A DNA stretch of 62,314 nucleotides from CAZAYP01 sp964489425 [NCBI: uncultured Verrucomicrobiota bacterium] (GTDB lineage Bacteria > Verrucomicrobiota > Kiritimatiellia > RZYC01), in contig CAZAYP010000029.1 in the NCBI GenBank assembly GCA_964489425.1, forward strand, positions 1-62,314, in the 5' to 3' direction. This document shows, in pieces, positions 54,095 through 62,297 of the stretch. Position 1 is the first letter of the stretch, and each line of letters begins with the position of its first letter. The notes beneath the pieces are model-generated. The model was given only the letters and a program-made list of their open reading frames with translations, was not told where the DNA came from and ran no database searches. A program made the translations under genes and the position numbers.

Positions 54095-55339
54095 TTACAC
54101 TTTTGTCCACATGCCGGCCGCCGCCGTGACGATGGCCTGCAACCAGGCGCTGGCGGCCTGACGGGCGACTGGGCTCAATGCGCTGACGGCCTTGGCATGA
54201 CCATCAGCAAGGTCAACTTGCTGCCATTCCTTCATGAAGGCCGCGCGCGCCGCGGCGCCGACGTCCGTGGCCGGCCCGGCCTTCAGGCGGGTTTCCAGGT
54301 CAGGCCAACGGTCGCGCAACGCGCGTTGCTGGGCGGCCACGGCCGGCGGGAGGTCCTCCCCGAGGCCAGCGCGCGCATGCTCCAGCGAATACGTCATTTT
54401 GCCCGCCAATTCCTTCAGGCGTTTGAGGCGTTCCTTGAGGCCGTCCTCGATTTGCGCCAAGGCTCCGGCGTGGCAGGCGGCACGGAAGGGATCGCCGGTC
54501 ATGCTCCGGTAGCGGACGCCTTGGTACCAGGCGCGCAAGGCCCACAGGTTGCCGATGTAAATCAGGTTGTTGGCGGCAATCCGGTTGATGGCCCGATACA
54601 CGCCCACGGCGAAAGCGCGGGGCTCGGCGGCCGTGGCCGGCGGCGCGTACAGCCGCCGCTCCTCCAGGATATCCTGCCGGCAGATCAGGCCAGCGGGAAT
54701 GACCGTGCCATAGGCGATCCGCACCGGCCCCGCCAGCCCCCCCTGCCCGCCCAGGAAAATCGGCGGCTGGTCCAGCATCACCCCGCGCGGCACGTCGCCG
54801 ATCAGCGAGGGCGTGGCCTTGTCCTGGTGCGGTGTAAAGTTGAAATGAATATACGATGAACCGATCTCGCTGTGGTTCTTGCGGCTGGTGCCACCCGCCA
54901 TGAGGGCGTCGCAGAAATTGATCAGGCTGCCGGCGGTCACATAGGAAAGGAAGATGGTCTGCTTGAACCCAACCGCGTGGGCGCCGCCGGCTTCCTCTTC
55001 CAGCAGGGTGCCGGGCCGCACATGCGCCGCGCTGCCCATGTTGGCGCCGTCCAGAAAGGTGGCCCCGGAATGGAAGCCACCCTTGAGCGCGACCCCATGC
55101 CCGAGCTGGCAGTCTTCGACCACGGCCGGCGATTCCGCGCCCAGCACGCAACCCGGGCCCACGGATGTTTGCGCGCCGAGCAGCCGGCATCCGGCATGGA
55201 TCACCACGCCGGGCGCAATCCGGTCCGGGCAGATGGCATCGTCCACCTCGACCGTGGCCGGGCAAGGGATCACCACGGCGCGCTCCAACAGGCGCCGGAC
55301 CGGCGTGGACACGGTCATGCCACTGGGCAAGGCCGTCAT
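54095..55339 (-). CDS. Left-handed beta-helix protein related to the C-terminal half of UDP-GlcNAc pyrophosphorylases
   Basis: 414 residues from the ATG at 55339; an ATG seven codons later is possible, and the longer frame upstream reads as noise. The first 240 residues are hexapeptide-type (PGVVIHAGCRLLGAQTSVGP) and include SSYIHFNFTPHQDKATPSLI and FLGGQGGLAGPVRIAYGT, motifs I associate with UDP-GlcNAc pyrophosphorylase-like and DUF4954-type proteins. The last 150 residues are helical. There is no nucleotidyltransferase domain. It precedes glmM by 25 bases in an apparent LbH-glmM-nagB operon, so an acetyl- or uridylyl-transfer step in UDP-GlcNAc synthesis is plausible but unproven. Confidence 0.75.
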   Translation of the reverse strand: MTALPSGMTVSTPVRRLLERAVVIPCPATVEVDDAICPDRIAPGVVIHAGCRLLGAQTSVGPGCVLGAESPAVVEDCQLGHGVALKGGFHSGATFLDGANMGSAAHVRPGTLLEEEAGGAHAVGFKQTIFLSYVTAGSLINFCDALMAGGTSRKNHSEIGSSYIHFNFTPHQDKATPSLIGDVPRGVMLDQPPIFLGGQGGLAGPVRIAYGTVIPAGLICRQDILEERRLYAPPATAAEPRAFAVGVYRAINRIAANNLIYIGNLWALRAWYQGVRYRSMTGDPFRAACHAGALAQIEDGLKERLKRLKELAGKMTYSLEHARAGLGEDLPPAVAAQQRALRDRWPDLETRLKAGPATDVGAAARAAFMKEWQQVDLADGHAKAVSALSPVARQAASAWLQAIVTAAAGMWTKV

Positions 55340-55761
55340 CGTTGGACTTGCCGTTTGATAATGCAATCCATCTTCATGATCAGGCGTTGATGGTACCCGA
55401 TCCGGGCTTTGATTGCCACAACTTTTTCCATGGAAGCAGCGGTCGTCATGTGCTATACAAGCCTTGGCGGCCCGGCCGTGACCCGGCCGTGTTGCGTACA
55501 ACGCGGAACAAGACGCATGATACATGAAGGCATCCTGGCTGGCGGCGGCGGCATGCATGCCGATTGCGAAGCAACTCGCGTGGAGCATGGCAGCCATCCG
55601 GATGACATCTGGGGCGCCAACGGGACTCCCGCCAGCCGGCAAACGACCTTTGAATCCCTGATCAACATCCGGCCGCGACAAAACAACCGTTCCATGACCA
55701 TCGCGGATCCCGCCCTGCGCGAACGAGTGGCGCACGTGGTGCACAACCTGCTGAGGGTAGC
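55340..55761. other. Stretch without a supported gene
   Basis: Upstream frames of the beta-helix gene (minus) and a 118-residue plus frame (55409-55765) cross here. The plus frame ends in an ATGA overlap with the next gene, a hint of coupling, but its sequence looks unlike a real protein and it has no ribosome site. I leave it uncalled; the leftward operon promoter should lie here. Confidence 0.4.
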
Positions 55762-56112
55762 ATGAAAAATCTCGCGCGGCGGCGCGACCGCTATCTGCGC
55801 GACAACCTGGCCGTACGCCTTGGGGGCGTGGCGGCCAACCTCTGCCGCATCAAGACCTTTGTGGCTCATGACGCCAATCAGACCGCCGTTGAGTCCCTGG
55901 TCGAGGAAAGCAAATATTTCATCGAATGGACGGCCGCCGAAACCGCAGCCGCAACCGCCGCGGAACTGGTGGAACTCCAAGTTCTGCTGGCGCGCTGGCA
56001 GCTGGGCTTGCGCGCCAACTGGGAGAACCACGGCGTGCGGGCGCGCATGGCGGACGATGCGCAGCGTTGGTCGGAGCGCGTCCTGCAGTTGTCAGGATTA
56101 ACATCGGCATAG
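55762..56112 (+). CDS. Small conserved-looking helical protein of unknown function
   Basis: 116 residues, mostly helical by composition, beginning MKNLARRRDRYLRDNLAVRLG with no signal peptide. It has no known motif; EESKYFIEWTAAETAAATA is the most distinctive stretch. GAGGG lies four bases before the ATG. Low Ser/Pro and regular heptad-like Leu/Ala spacing favour a real soluble protein. It stands alone on the plus strand between two minus-strand genes, and no role can be assigned. Confidence 0.65.
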   Translation: MKNLARRRDRYLRDNLAVRLGGVAANLCRIKTFVAHDANQTAVESLVEESKYFIEWTAAETAAATAAELVELQVLLARWQLGLRANWENHGVRARMADDAQRWSERVLQLSGLTSA

Positions 56113-56211
56113 TCGGTCAGGCGCCCCGTGTTGGCCCGTGGTCACAACGAAATACCAGCCGTGTTGCCTGGCCGGCATGGCATCCGAATCCCGCGGCGAA
56201 GTGCCACCTTT

Positions 56212-56931
56212 TTAAAACGAGAAGACCTGGGCAGCCTTGTCCGTATCGAAGCGCAGCAGGCGCTGCTGGAAGGCATGGGGGCCGGGATATGCGCGCAGTT
56301 CCACCAGGTTGGGCAAATTGTAAATAAACTTCAGCGCCAGCGTGCGCGCTGGTTCCGCATCGACGGACTTCGCCAGGATATACGTGGGGTAACTCTCCAG
56401 GGTGAGCGCCAGGAAGTGCCACCCGGTTTCGAGCACGAACTCGTTGACGGCCGCGATGACGCCAAAATCCTGGGCCATGGCCGCCGGATGGTTGGCATAA
56501 TCGTGCCCCATGAGGAATCCACCGGGTTTGAGCCTGGCCTGGTAGTTGCGCAGGTCGGCCTTGACGCCCTCATAGGCGTGCAGGCCATCCACGTAAACAA
56601 GATCGAAATAGTTCTCCGGGAAGTGGGCGGCCGCTTGCGCAGACATCGCCCGGTGGACGTGGACCTGGCCGCGCGCGATTTCTGGCGCGAACCTGGTCAG
56701 CACGTCTTCGTAGCGCGCGGCTTGCTGCGTCTCGGACACATTGTTGCTGTCCCCCTGGTAATCGGGACGGTCCTGGTGCACCCAAGGGTCAATCAAGTGC
56801 AGTTCCGCCGGCTGGACACGCTCCAGAATGGCCTGGCTGAAATCCCCCCGGGCCACGCCGATTTCGGCCGCCCGCCCCCCCTTGGGGAGGAAGTCCAATA
56901 CAAACGCTCGCGGGATGGGCAGCAGCAGCAT
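56212..56931 (-). CDS. Class I SAM-dependent methyltransferase
   Basis: 239 residues from the ATG at 56931, chosen because AAGGAG precedes it by seven bases; the frame is open further upstream but without support. AAEIGVARGDFSQ is the SAM-binding loop, LIDPW the acidic end of strand 2, and FDLVYVDGLHAYEGVKADL the strand 4-5 region typical of the Methyltransf_24-like group, often found in polysaccharide or secondary-metabolite clusters. The substrate is unknown. It lies about 160 bases downstream of the short secreted protein's stop on the same strand. Confidence 0.85.
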   Translation of the reverse strand: MLLLPIPRAFVLDFLPKGGRAAEIGVARGDFSQAILERVQPAELHLIDPWVHQDRPDYQGDSNNVSETQQAARYEDVLTRFAPEIARGQVHVHRAMSAQAAAHFPENYFDLVYVDGLHAYEGVKADLRNYQARLKPGGFLMGHDYANHPAAMAQDFGVIAAVNEFVLETGWHFLALTLESYPTYILAKSVDAEPARTLALKFIYNLPNLVELRAYPGPHAFQQRLLRFDTDKAAQVFSF

Positions 56932-57087
56932 ACAACGTCTCCTTGACCGCTTCATCATATGCCGAAACGGCCAAGCGTGGCAAGGCGCTCTGCGGCGGCC
57001 ACCTGGGCATTCTGCTTGACCAGACCCTCCCCGGGACGCCCCCTCGCCGTCCGTCAGGCGCGGCTCATGCCGGTGCACCTGCCCGGA

Positions 57088-57558
57088 TCACGAATCGGTG
57101 ATCTGACCATTGACGGGGGTCGGAAAGGCATCAATCGTGATCGCGATGCGGTCTCCGGTCGACGGCGGGCGGCCTGCCAGTTCCTTGAACTGAATCGTGA
57201 GCGCGCCCCCGGCATACGACATCCCGGTGATGATGATCACCGCGAGGCGCCCTTTGGTCTCGTCGACGACGGACGCATTGGGCGGCGCGGCATGAAGTTC
57301 GCTTCCCTCGGCCCAGGCGTCCGCCGCGAAGGCGGCGAGGTCAATGAGCCGAACCTGGCGGGCAGGGCGGTCAGTGAAGGCGATCGCCGCGTGGGGCACC
57401 GTCAGCGTCATCTCCGCGTCCGTAACCGACGTGACCGCGCCTTGGACCACGAGCAACCAGTTGAGCGCCGCATCGGAGTCCACAGGTTGGGCGCGCCCCA
57501 TGAGCGCGCCGAACAACAGCACCGCCAGCAGACCCAGCCCTATTCTCTGGTTCACCAT
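57088..57558 (-). CDS. Short secreted protein of unknown function
   Basis: 156 residues with a clear signal peptide (about 1-23, GRAQ). The rest is beta-rich with few charges and shows no known motif. GGAGG lies six bases before the ATG, so the start is well supported. It follows the propeller-like secreted protein after about 60 bases on the same strand, and the two may form a unit together with pilT upstream. Confidence 0.7.
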   Translation of the reverse strand: MVNQRIGLGLLAVLLFGALMGRAQPVDSDAALNWLLVVQGAVTSVTDAEMTLTVPHAAIAFTDRPARQVRLIDLAAFAADAWAEGSELHAAPPNASVVDETKGRLAVIIITGMSYAGGALTIQFKELAGRPPSTGDRIAITIDAFPTPVNGQITDS

Positions 57559-57617
57559 GTTCTACCTCCACTTTTTTATATGACGCAAGCCCGCGGCCCT
57601 GTGGACCATATCCTCGT

Positions 57618-58934
57618 TCAACGCCATGCGGGCAGGAAAATTTCCCACGGAAACGGCGGCGCCGCGAGTTTTGGCGTGTAAAGCCGCACGATGGCCGAAC
57701 TGGGCCGCAACCGGGCCAGGATGTCATAGCTCGTTCCATCAGGCGCCAGCAGCAGGCGCGCGGCGTACAGCCCCTGCCAGTTGGCCGCCGACTGGGGGTA
57801 CAGCGTGGTTACATTCCATTGGCCGCCGCTGTACACGGCGTAGCGCACCTGCCCGATGACCGCCTGTTCGTAGCCGCCGATGTGCGAAGATGCCAGGTCG
57901 GAAAAAATGATGTGCGGGGCCCCGTTGGTGGCGAACGCCAGATCCGGAAACCAACCGGTGAAGTTGCCGCCATCGCTGCCGGAATAGTTGTCGGCGGTGC
58001 TGGCCACCAAGGTCGCCGCCCAGGCGCCCGGGGCCTGGCGCTGCGTGAAAAACAGTTGCGACGCCGAGTCGGACCCGGTCATGACATTGTAGCGCAGCAG
58101 CGCGGCCACGGCCGGGACGCCCGCGGCGGTAACGGCCAGGGACGGGTCGCGGAACGCCGTATCGGCCGAGTCCGACGATCGCAGGGCCACGGTTTCCTGC
58201 TGCCAAACGCCGATGCGGTCATGCAGGTAATACAGCTCCGCGGTCCAGTACACGTCATTGGACGGCCGGTTTTGCAGGCTGTACGCGATATGCGTCACGT
58301 TGTCCGCCGAAACGGCGATAGCGGCGCCCATCATGAACTTGGTGGCGGAAGACCCGATGGTGATGACCTGTTGGGTCCAGGCTCCGCCGCGGTTATGCAC
58401 GTGGAACAACTGGTTGGTTGCATAACTGGTCAGCAGCAGGTGCCAGGTATTGCCCGGCCCCGCGCAGGCGATGCCGTCATAGGTGAAATTGTACAGGTCG
58501 CTGGCCAGGGTTTCCTGGGACCACAACGCGCCCTCGCGCACCAAGTGATACAGGCCGAAACTGGATACCAGGAACACATGCGGGCGGTCCAGGTTGTCCA
58601 GCAGCAGCGCCGCGGCGTACACGTTGTGGAGCGGGGCGCCGTTGAACAGGACCGCCGTATCGGCCATGGGGATGCCGTACGGATCGGTGGCGTAATACCG
58701 CACCTCACCATGATCAAACTGGTCCACGATGTCGCTGTACAGGAACCCCACGCTGCCGTCGGGAGCGCGGGCGGCATCGTAGAACCACGTGTTGGTGGTG
58801 AACAGGGTGGCGGTTTGCGGCGCAGCCACACCGGCGGCGCCAGGCACACCCAGGGCCAACCCGGCCCAAGCCAGCAGCAGGCTAGTCCACGCGGATCGGC
58901 TGGCGCCGCTTGTAGGCCATGATCTGTTTGTCAA
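57618..58934 (-). CDS. Secreted, probably propeller-forming protein overlapping pilT
   Basis: 438 residues from a proposed TTG at 58934, which gives a sound signal peptide (SLLLAWAGLALGVPGAAGVA); no ATG or GTG lies between it and that segment. The start is inside the last 18 codons of pilT, so the two genes overlap by about 53 bases and may be coupled. The body has repeated strands with DNLDRPHVFLVSS, NVTHIAYSLQ and APHIIFSDLA, typical of BNR/sialidase-like or other propellers but without Asp boxes. It ends PPFPWEIFLPAWR, similar in style to two other exoproteins here. The function is unknown. Confidence 0.72.
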   Translation of the reverse strand: MTNRSWPTSGASRSAWTSLLLAWAGLALGVPGAAGVAAPQTATLFTTNTWFYDAARAPDGSVGFLYSDIVDQFDHGEVRYYATDPYGIPMADTAVLFNGAPLHNVYAAALLLDNLDRPHVFLVSSFGLYHLVREGALWSQETLASDLYNFTYDGIACAGPGNTWHLLLTSYATNQLFHVHNRGGAWTQQVITIGSSATKFMMGAAIAVSADNVTHIAYSLQNRPSNDVYWTAELYYLHDRIGVWQQETVALRSSDSADTAFRDPSLAVTAAGVPAVAALLRYNVMTGSDSASQLFFTQRQAPGAWAATLVASTADNYSGSDGGNFTGWFPDLAFATNGAPHIIFSDLASSHIGGYEQAVIGQVRYAVYSGGQWNVTTLYPQSAANWQGLYAARLLLAPDGTSYDILARLRPSSAIVRLYTPKLAAPPFPWEIFLPAWR

Positions 58935-60384
58935 TTTCTTCCAGTAGCTCCCGCTGGCGGGCGCCCTTGGCCGCCTTGTACGCCTTGCGGCCGGCATCCA
59001 CGGCCTCGTCGAACCGGCCGGCCTCGGCATAGGCCGCGCCGAGCACGATGTAGGTCATGGCATCGGGCGGGTCGGAATGCTCCAGCGCGCGCTCCGCCAG
59101 CTCGACCGCTTCGCCGCCGTTGCGCGCCTCGTCCTGCTTGTTGGTGGAAAGGATCCACGCGAGGTCGCGCAGCGCATTGACATCGTTCGGATTCCGGGCC
59201 AGCGCCTGGCGGCAGCCATCAAAGATGTCCGACAGCCCGGCCGACTTGGCGCCGGGCTCCGCATCGGCCTTGTCCGGCGAAACATTTATCGTCAACTCGT
59301 TGAAGGTCAGATCCAGCTCGATGCCGGCCTCCTCGAACTTCTTGACCATGAACGCCTTGTCGATGGTCTTCATGTAGGCTTCCTGGGGCGTGATGATGCC
59401 CTCCTGCACCAGCTTGAGCATGCACTCGCCGAACATCTGCATGCCAAACGACTTGCCGGTTTGCATGGCCGAAGGGATCTGGTGGGTCTTGCCGTCACGG
59501 ATATTGCTGGCCACGGCCGGGGTCACCACGAGGATTTCGGTGGCGGCCACGCGGCCCCCATAGATCTTCTTGCACAAGGTCTGGGCCACGATCCCGATCA
59601 ACGTATCCGCAAGCATGGTGCGGATCTGGTTCTGGCGGTTGTGGGGGAACTTGTCGATCATGCGGTCCACGGTGGCGGCGGCCGAGTTGGTGTGCAGCGT
59701 GGCAAACACCAAGTGGCCGGTTTCCGCAGTTTCAATCGCGGTTTCGATGGTTTCCAAGTCGCGCATTTCACCAACAAGCACGATGTCCGGGTCCTCGCGC
59801 AGGGCCGCGCGCAACGCGTTGGAAAAGCTGCGGGTATGGACGTTGACTTCGCGCTGGTTGATCAGGCAACCCTTGGCCTGGTGCAGGAACTCGATCGGGT
59901 CCTCGATGGTGATGATGTGATCGCGCCGCGTACGGTTGATCAGGTCGATCATGGCCGCCAGGGTGGTGGACTTGCCGCTGCCGGTCGGGCCGGTGACAAT
60001 CACGAGGCCCTTGGTCAGGAAGCAGAAACTGCGGATGGCCTCGGGCATGTTGAGCTCTTCCAAGGAAGGGATCTTGGACGGGATCAACCGGCAGACGGCC
60101 CCGATGCCGTGATGGTCCATGAACACGTTCACGCGGAAGCGGCCGGCGCCTTCGAGGGCATAGGCAAAGTCCGTATCCCACCGCTCCTCCAATTCCACCT
60201 TGTTGCGTTCGGGAATGAATTCGTAGATGATGGCCTTGACGTCCTCGTGGGCCAGCGGCGGCTGATTTTTCAGGAAGTGCATCTCGCCATCATGGCGGAT
60301 CGCCGGGCGGTAAGAACTGGAAAGATGCAAATCGCTGGCGCCCTGTTCGACCACGAGGTAAAGCAGTTCATCAATTTTCGGCAC
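58882..60384 (-). CDS. pilT: PilT-type twitching-motility ATPase with a C-terminal TPR extension
   Basis: 500 residues; typical PilT has about 350. The PAS-like N-terminal domain starts DELLYLVVEQGASDLHLS. GPTGSGKST (132-140, Lys138) is Walker A, REDPDIVLVGEMRD the Walker B region, and HLVFATLHTNSA the His box. About 120 extra residues at the end look like two or three TPR-type helix pairs (CRQALARNPNDVNALRDLAW, TYIVLGAAYAEAGRFDEAVD). PilT powers type IV pilus retraction at the inner membrane. The start is a GTG with AAAGGAGG upstream. No other pilus genes are present. The TPR tail may bind a partner. Confidence 0.92.
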   Translation of the reverse strand: MPKIDELLYLVVEQGASDLHLSSSYRPAIRHDGEMHFLKNQPPLAHEDVKAIIYEFIPERNKVELEERWDTDFAYALEGAGRFRVNVFMDHHGIGAVCRLIPSKIPSLEELNMPEAIRSFCFLTKGLVIVTGPTGSGKSTTLAAMIDLINRTRRDHIITIEDPIEFLHQAKGCLINQREVNVHTRSFSNALRAALREDPDIVLVGEMRDLETIETAIETAETGHLVFATLHTNSAAATVDRMIDKFPHNRQNQIRTMLADTLIGIVAQTLCKKIYGGRVAATEILVVTPAVASNIRDGKTHQIPSAMQTGKSFGMQMFGECMLKLVQEGIITPQEAYMKTIDKAFMVKKFEEAGIELDLTFNELTINVSPDKADAEPGAKSAGLSDIFDGCRQALARNPNDVNALRDLAWILSTNKQDEARNGGEAVELAERALEHSDPPDAMTYIVLGAAYAEAGRFDEAVDAGRKAYKAAKGARQRELLEEIDKQIMAYKRRQPIRVD

Positions 60385-60438
60385 GGGAGCCTCCTTTATA
60401 GCTAATCACACTGCGCATGGTCATCATGTACTTATTTA

Positions 60439-60467
60439 TTGACTTGCGCTCAACAACTAAATGATAA
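60439..60467 (+). promoter_or_regulatory. Probable sigma-70-type promoter of the histidine kinase gene
   Basis: TTGACT at 60439-60444 and TGATAA at 60462-60467 are 17 bases apart, close to the -35/-10 consensus and spacing. The segment is AT-rich against its surroundings and lies 43 bases before the ATG, between the divergent pilT and kinase genes. Confidence 0.6.
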
Positions 60468-60509
60468 ACAAACTATTTTCCGACCGGCCACCAGGCCGGA
60501 AAATCCGGT

Positions 60510-61679
60510 ATGCAAGAAAAACAGATGCCCGGCATGAAGGAGCCGCCAGCCACCGCGTTCGTCGCGGGCGGCGCGCCGCCGGCCGGCCCCGCGTGGGAGC
60601 ACCTGCTGCGGGCCACCGGCTGGACGCTGCGGCCCGTCGCGCTCCCCGCCGATATCCCCGCCGCCGTGGCCGACACCGGCGTGGCCGACATCTTCCTGCT
60701 GGCCGCCAACCTGCCGGACCTGGCCGAATGGATTGCGGCCATCCGGGCCTGGGAAACGGGCGGGGACATCCCCATCCTGCTGGTGGGCGGGCCGGACATC
60801 GCCACCGAAGAAGCCCTGGCCCGCGGGCTGGACGCCGGGGCGGATGACTACCTGGTCCTGCCAACGGCGCCGCGCCTGCTGGTGCAGCGCCTGCGCCTCC
60901 TGGCCGAGCGGCACCGCCTGGCCCGCCGCGTGCGGGAGATGCGCGCCCACCTGTCCGCCAGCCACGTGCGGCAGCAGCAGGCCGAGACCATGCGCGACGC
61001 CCTGTTCTACATGATCGTGCATGACATGAACAACCCGCTGTCGGTCGTTTCCTCGTTTTGCGAACTGGCCCGGGAAGACCTCGCGGCCCAGCCGCCCACG
61101 TACACGATGATCGGCGAAAACCTGCGGCACGTGCAGATGGCCGTCACGGAAATGCAAACGCTGATCCGCGGCATCCTTGACCTGTGGCGCCTCGAAGAAG
61201 GCAAAATGCCGGTCAACCCCCAGGCGTTGGACCTGGCCGCGCTCGCCCGCGATGTCGTGGCCGAATGCCAGACCCGGGCCGCCCATTATTCCATCCAGCT
61301 GCAGCTCGAAGAGCCGGCCGGCCCAGTGGCCGCGATGGCGGACCCGGAGCTGGTGCGGCGCATGCTCCAAAATCTACTGGCCAACGCGATCAAGCATACG
61401 CTGCCCGACACCCGGGTCGTGGTGACGCTCGCTCGCGACAGGGGCCAGGCCCAGGTGCGGGTCACCGACAGCGGCCCGGGCATCGCCCTCGAGCACCAGG
61501 AACGGATCTTCGACAAGTTTTTCCAGATCCCCGGCGACGGGGTCAAGAAACCCTATGGCATCGGCCTGGGCCTGGCGTTCTGCCGCATGGCCGCCCGGGC
61601 CCAGGGCGGCGAGGTGCGGGTCAGCTCCGATCCCGGGCACGGGGCGACCTTTATCGTCGCCCTGCCGGGCACCCCATGA
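60510..61679 (+). CDS. Soluble histidine kinase with a degenerate receiver domain
   Basis: 389 residues without membrane segments. The first 140 have a receiver-like fold (DIFLLAANLPDL ... GLDAGADDYLVLPTAP), but the phosphorylation Asp is Ala65 and the conserved Lys before Pro is Leu. HisKA follows with His171 in YMIVHDMNNPLS, then HATPase_c with NLLANAIKH (N box), DSGPGI (G1) and YGIGLGLAFCRM (G2). It should autophosphorylate on His171; its partner regulator is not in the window. The pseudo-receiver may sense a protein or ligand. No ribosome site is obvious; ATGs at 60525 and 60534 are alternatives. It overlaps ybeY by ATGA. Confidence 0.9.
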   Translation: MQEKQMPGMKEPPATAFVAGGAPPAGPAWEHLLRATGWTLRPVALPADIPAAVADTGVADIFLLAANLPDLAEWIAAIRAWETGGDIPILLVGGPDIATEEALARGLDAGADDYLVLPTAPRLLVQRLRLLAERHRLARRVREMRAHLSASHVRQQQAETMRDALFYMIVHDMNNPLSVVSSFCELAREDLAAQPPTYTMIGENLRHVQMAVTEMQTLIRGILDLWRLEEGKMPVNPQALDLAALARDVVAECQTRAAHYSIQLQLEEPAGPVAAMADPELVRRMLQNLLANAIKHTLPDTRVVVTLARDRGQAQVRVTDSGPGIALEHQERIFDKFFQIPGDGVKKPYGIGLGLAFCRMAARAQGGEVRVSSDPGHGATFIVALPGTP

Positions 61680-62170
61680 GGATCGCCATCGTCCAGCGTC
61701 ACCCGGCCTGCCGCGTGGACCCGCGGCGGATGCGGGCGTTGGCGGATTTCTTTCTCGGGCAGGCGGTCGGCCCCGCGGCCAAGCCGACCTGGCGGGAGGT
61801 GACCATCGTCCTGTTGGCCGCTTCCGACATGATCCCGGTCAACCGGGAATTCTTGCAGCACGACCGCACCACGGATGTGATCACGTTCAACTACCCGGCG
61901 CTGCCGGGCGAGGCCGCGGGCGCGCGCGGCGAAATCTTGATCAACCTTGATCTCGCGCTCACGGAAGGCCGGCGGCGGTCATCGCCGGCCGAGGAGCTGG
62001 CCCTGTACCTGGCGCACGGCTGCCTGCACCTCGCCGGCCAGGAAGATGAGACGCCCCGCGCGCGCGCGCGCATGCGGCGCCTGGAAAAAAAGCTGCTGGC
62101 CGCAAGGACGGCAGCGTTACGCCAAGGAGCCATCAAGCCCCCGGGAAAGAAAACGCGGAACGCGGGATGA
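61676..62170 (+). CDS. ybeY: Endoribonuclease YbeY (rRNA maturation)
   Basis: 164 residues, standard length. DRTTDVITFNYP is the conserved central motif and HGCLHLAGQED the metal site. The usual pattern is HGxLHLxGxDH; here the third position is Asp, so two His plus Asp are available. YbeY processes 16S rRNA 3' ends and takes part in ribosome quality control. The ATG overlaps the kinase stop (ATGA), which suggests translational coupling. The tail after about 145 is Lys/Arg/Pro-rich. A copy of dispersed repeat A begins 17 bases after the stop. Confidence 0.9.
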   Translation: MRIAIVQRHPACRVDPRRMRALADFFLGQAVGPAAKPTWREVTIVLLAASDMIPVNREFLQHDRTTDVITFNYPALPGEAAGARGEILINLDLALTEGRRRSSPAEELALYLAHGCLHLAGQEDETPRARARMRRLEKKLLAARTAALRQGAIKPPGKKTRNAG

Positions 62171-62186
62171 TGAACAAGAAATAATC

Positions 62187-62245
62187 AACCTAGAAAGAGC
62201 AGATGAACTACGAAACACGCGAATACATCCCTTTGACTCTCTGCT
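62187..62245 (+). repeat. Dispersed repeat family A, third copy
   Basis: AACCTAGAAAGAGCAGATGA then ACTACGAAACACGCGAAT and, after three bases, TCCCTTTGACTCTCTGCT. It matches the reverse of 17251-17320 almost base for base, apart from about ten bases (an extra ACGCGAAT word) present only in that copy. Confidence 0.85.
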
Positions 62246-62297
62246 AACAGGAAGGAGAATGATACCATTTTCGCATGAGAACAAGCATACAAGCTCC

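Noticed and set aside
55409-55765. 118-codon plus-strand gene overlapping the next gene by ATGA
   Set aside because: The overlap is suggestive, but the sequence has no protein-like pattern and no ribosome site, and the homologous part of the opposite gene starts close by.
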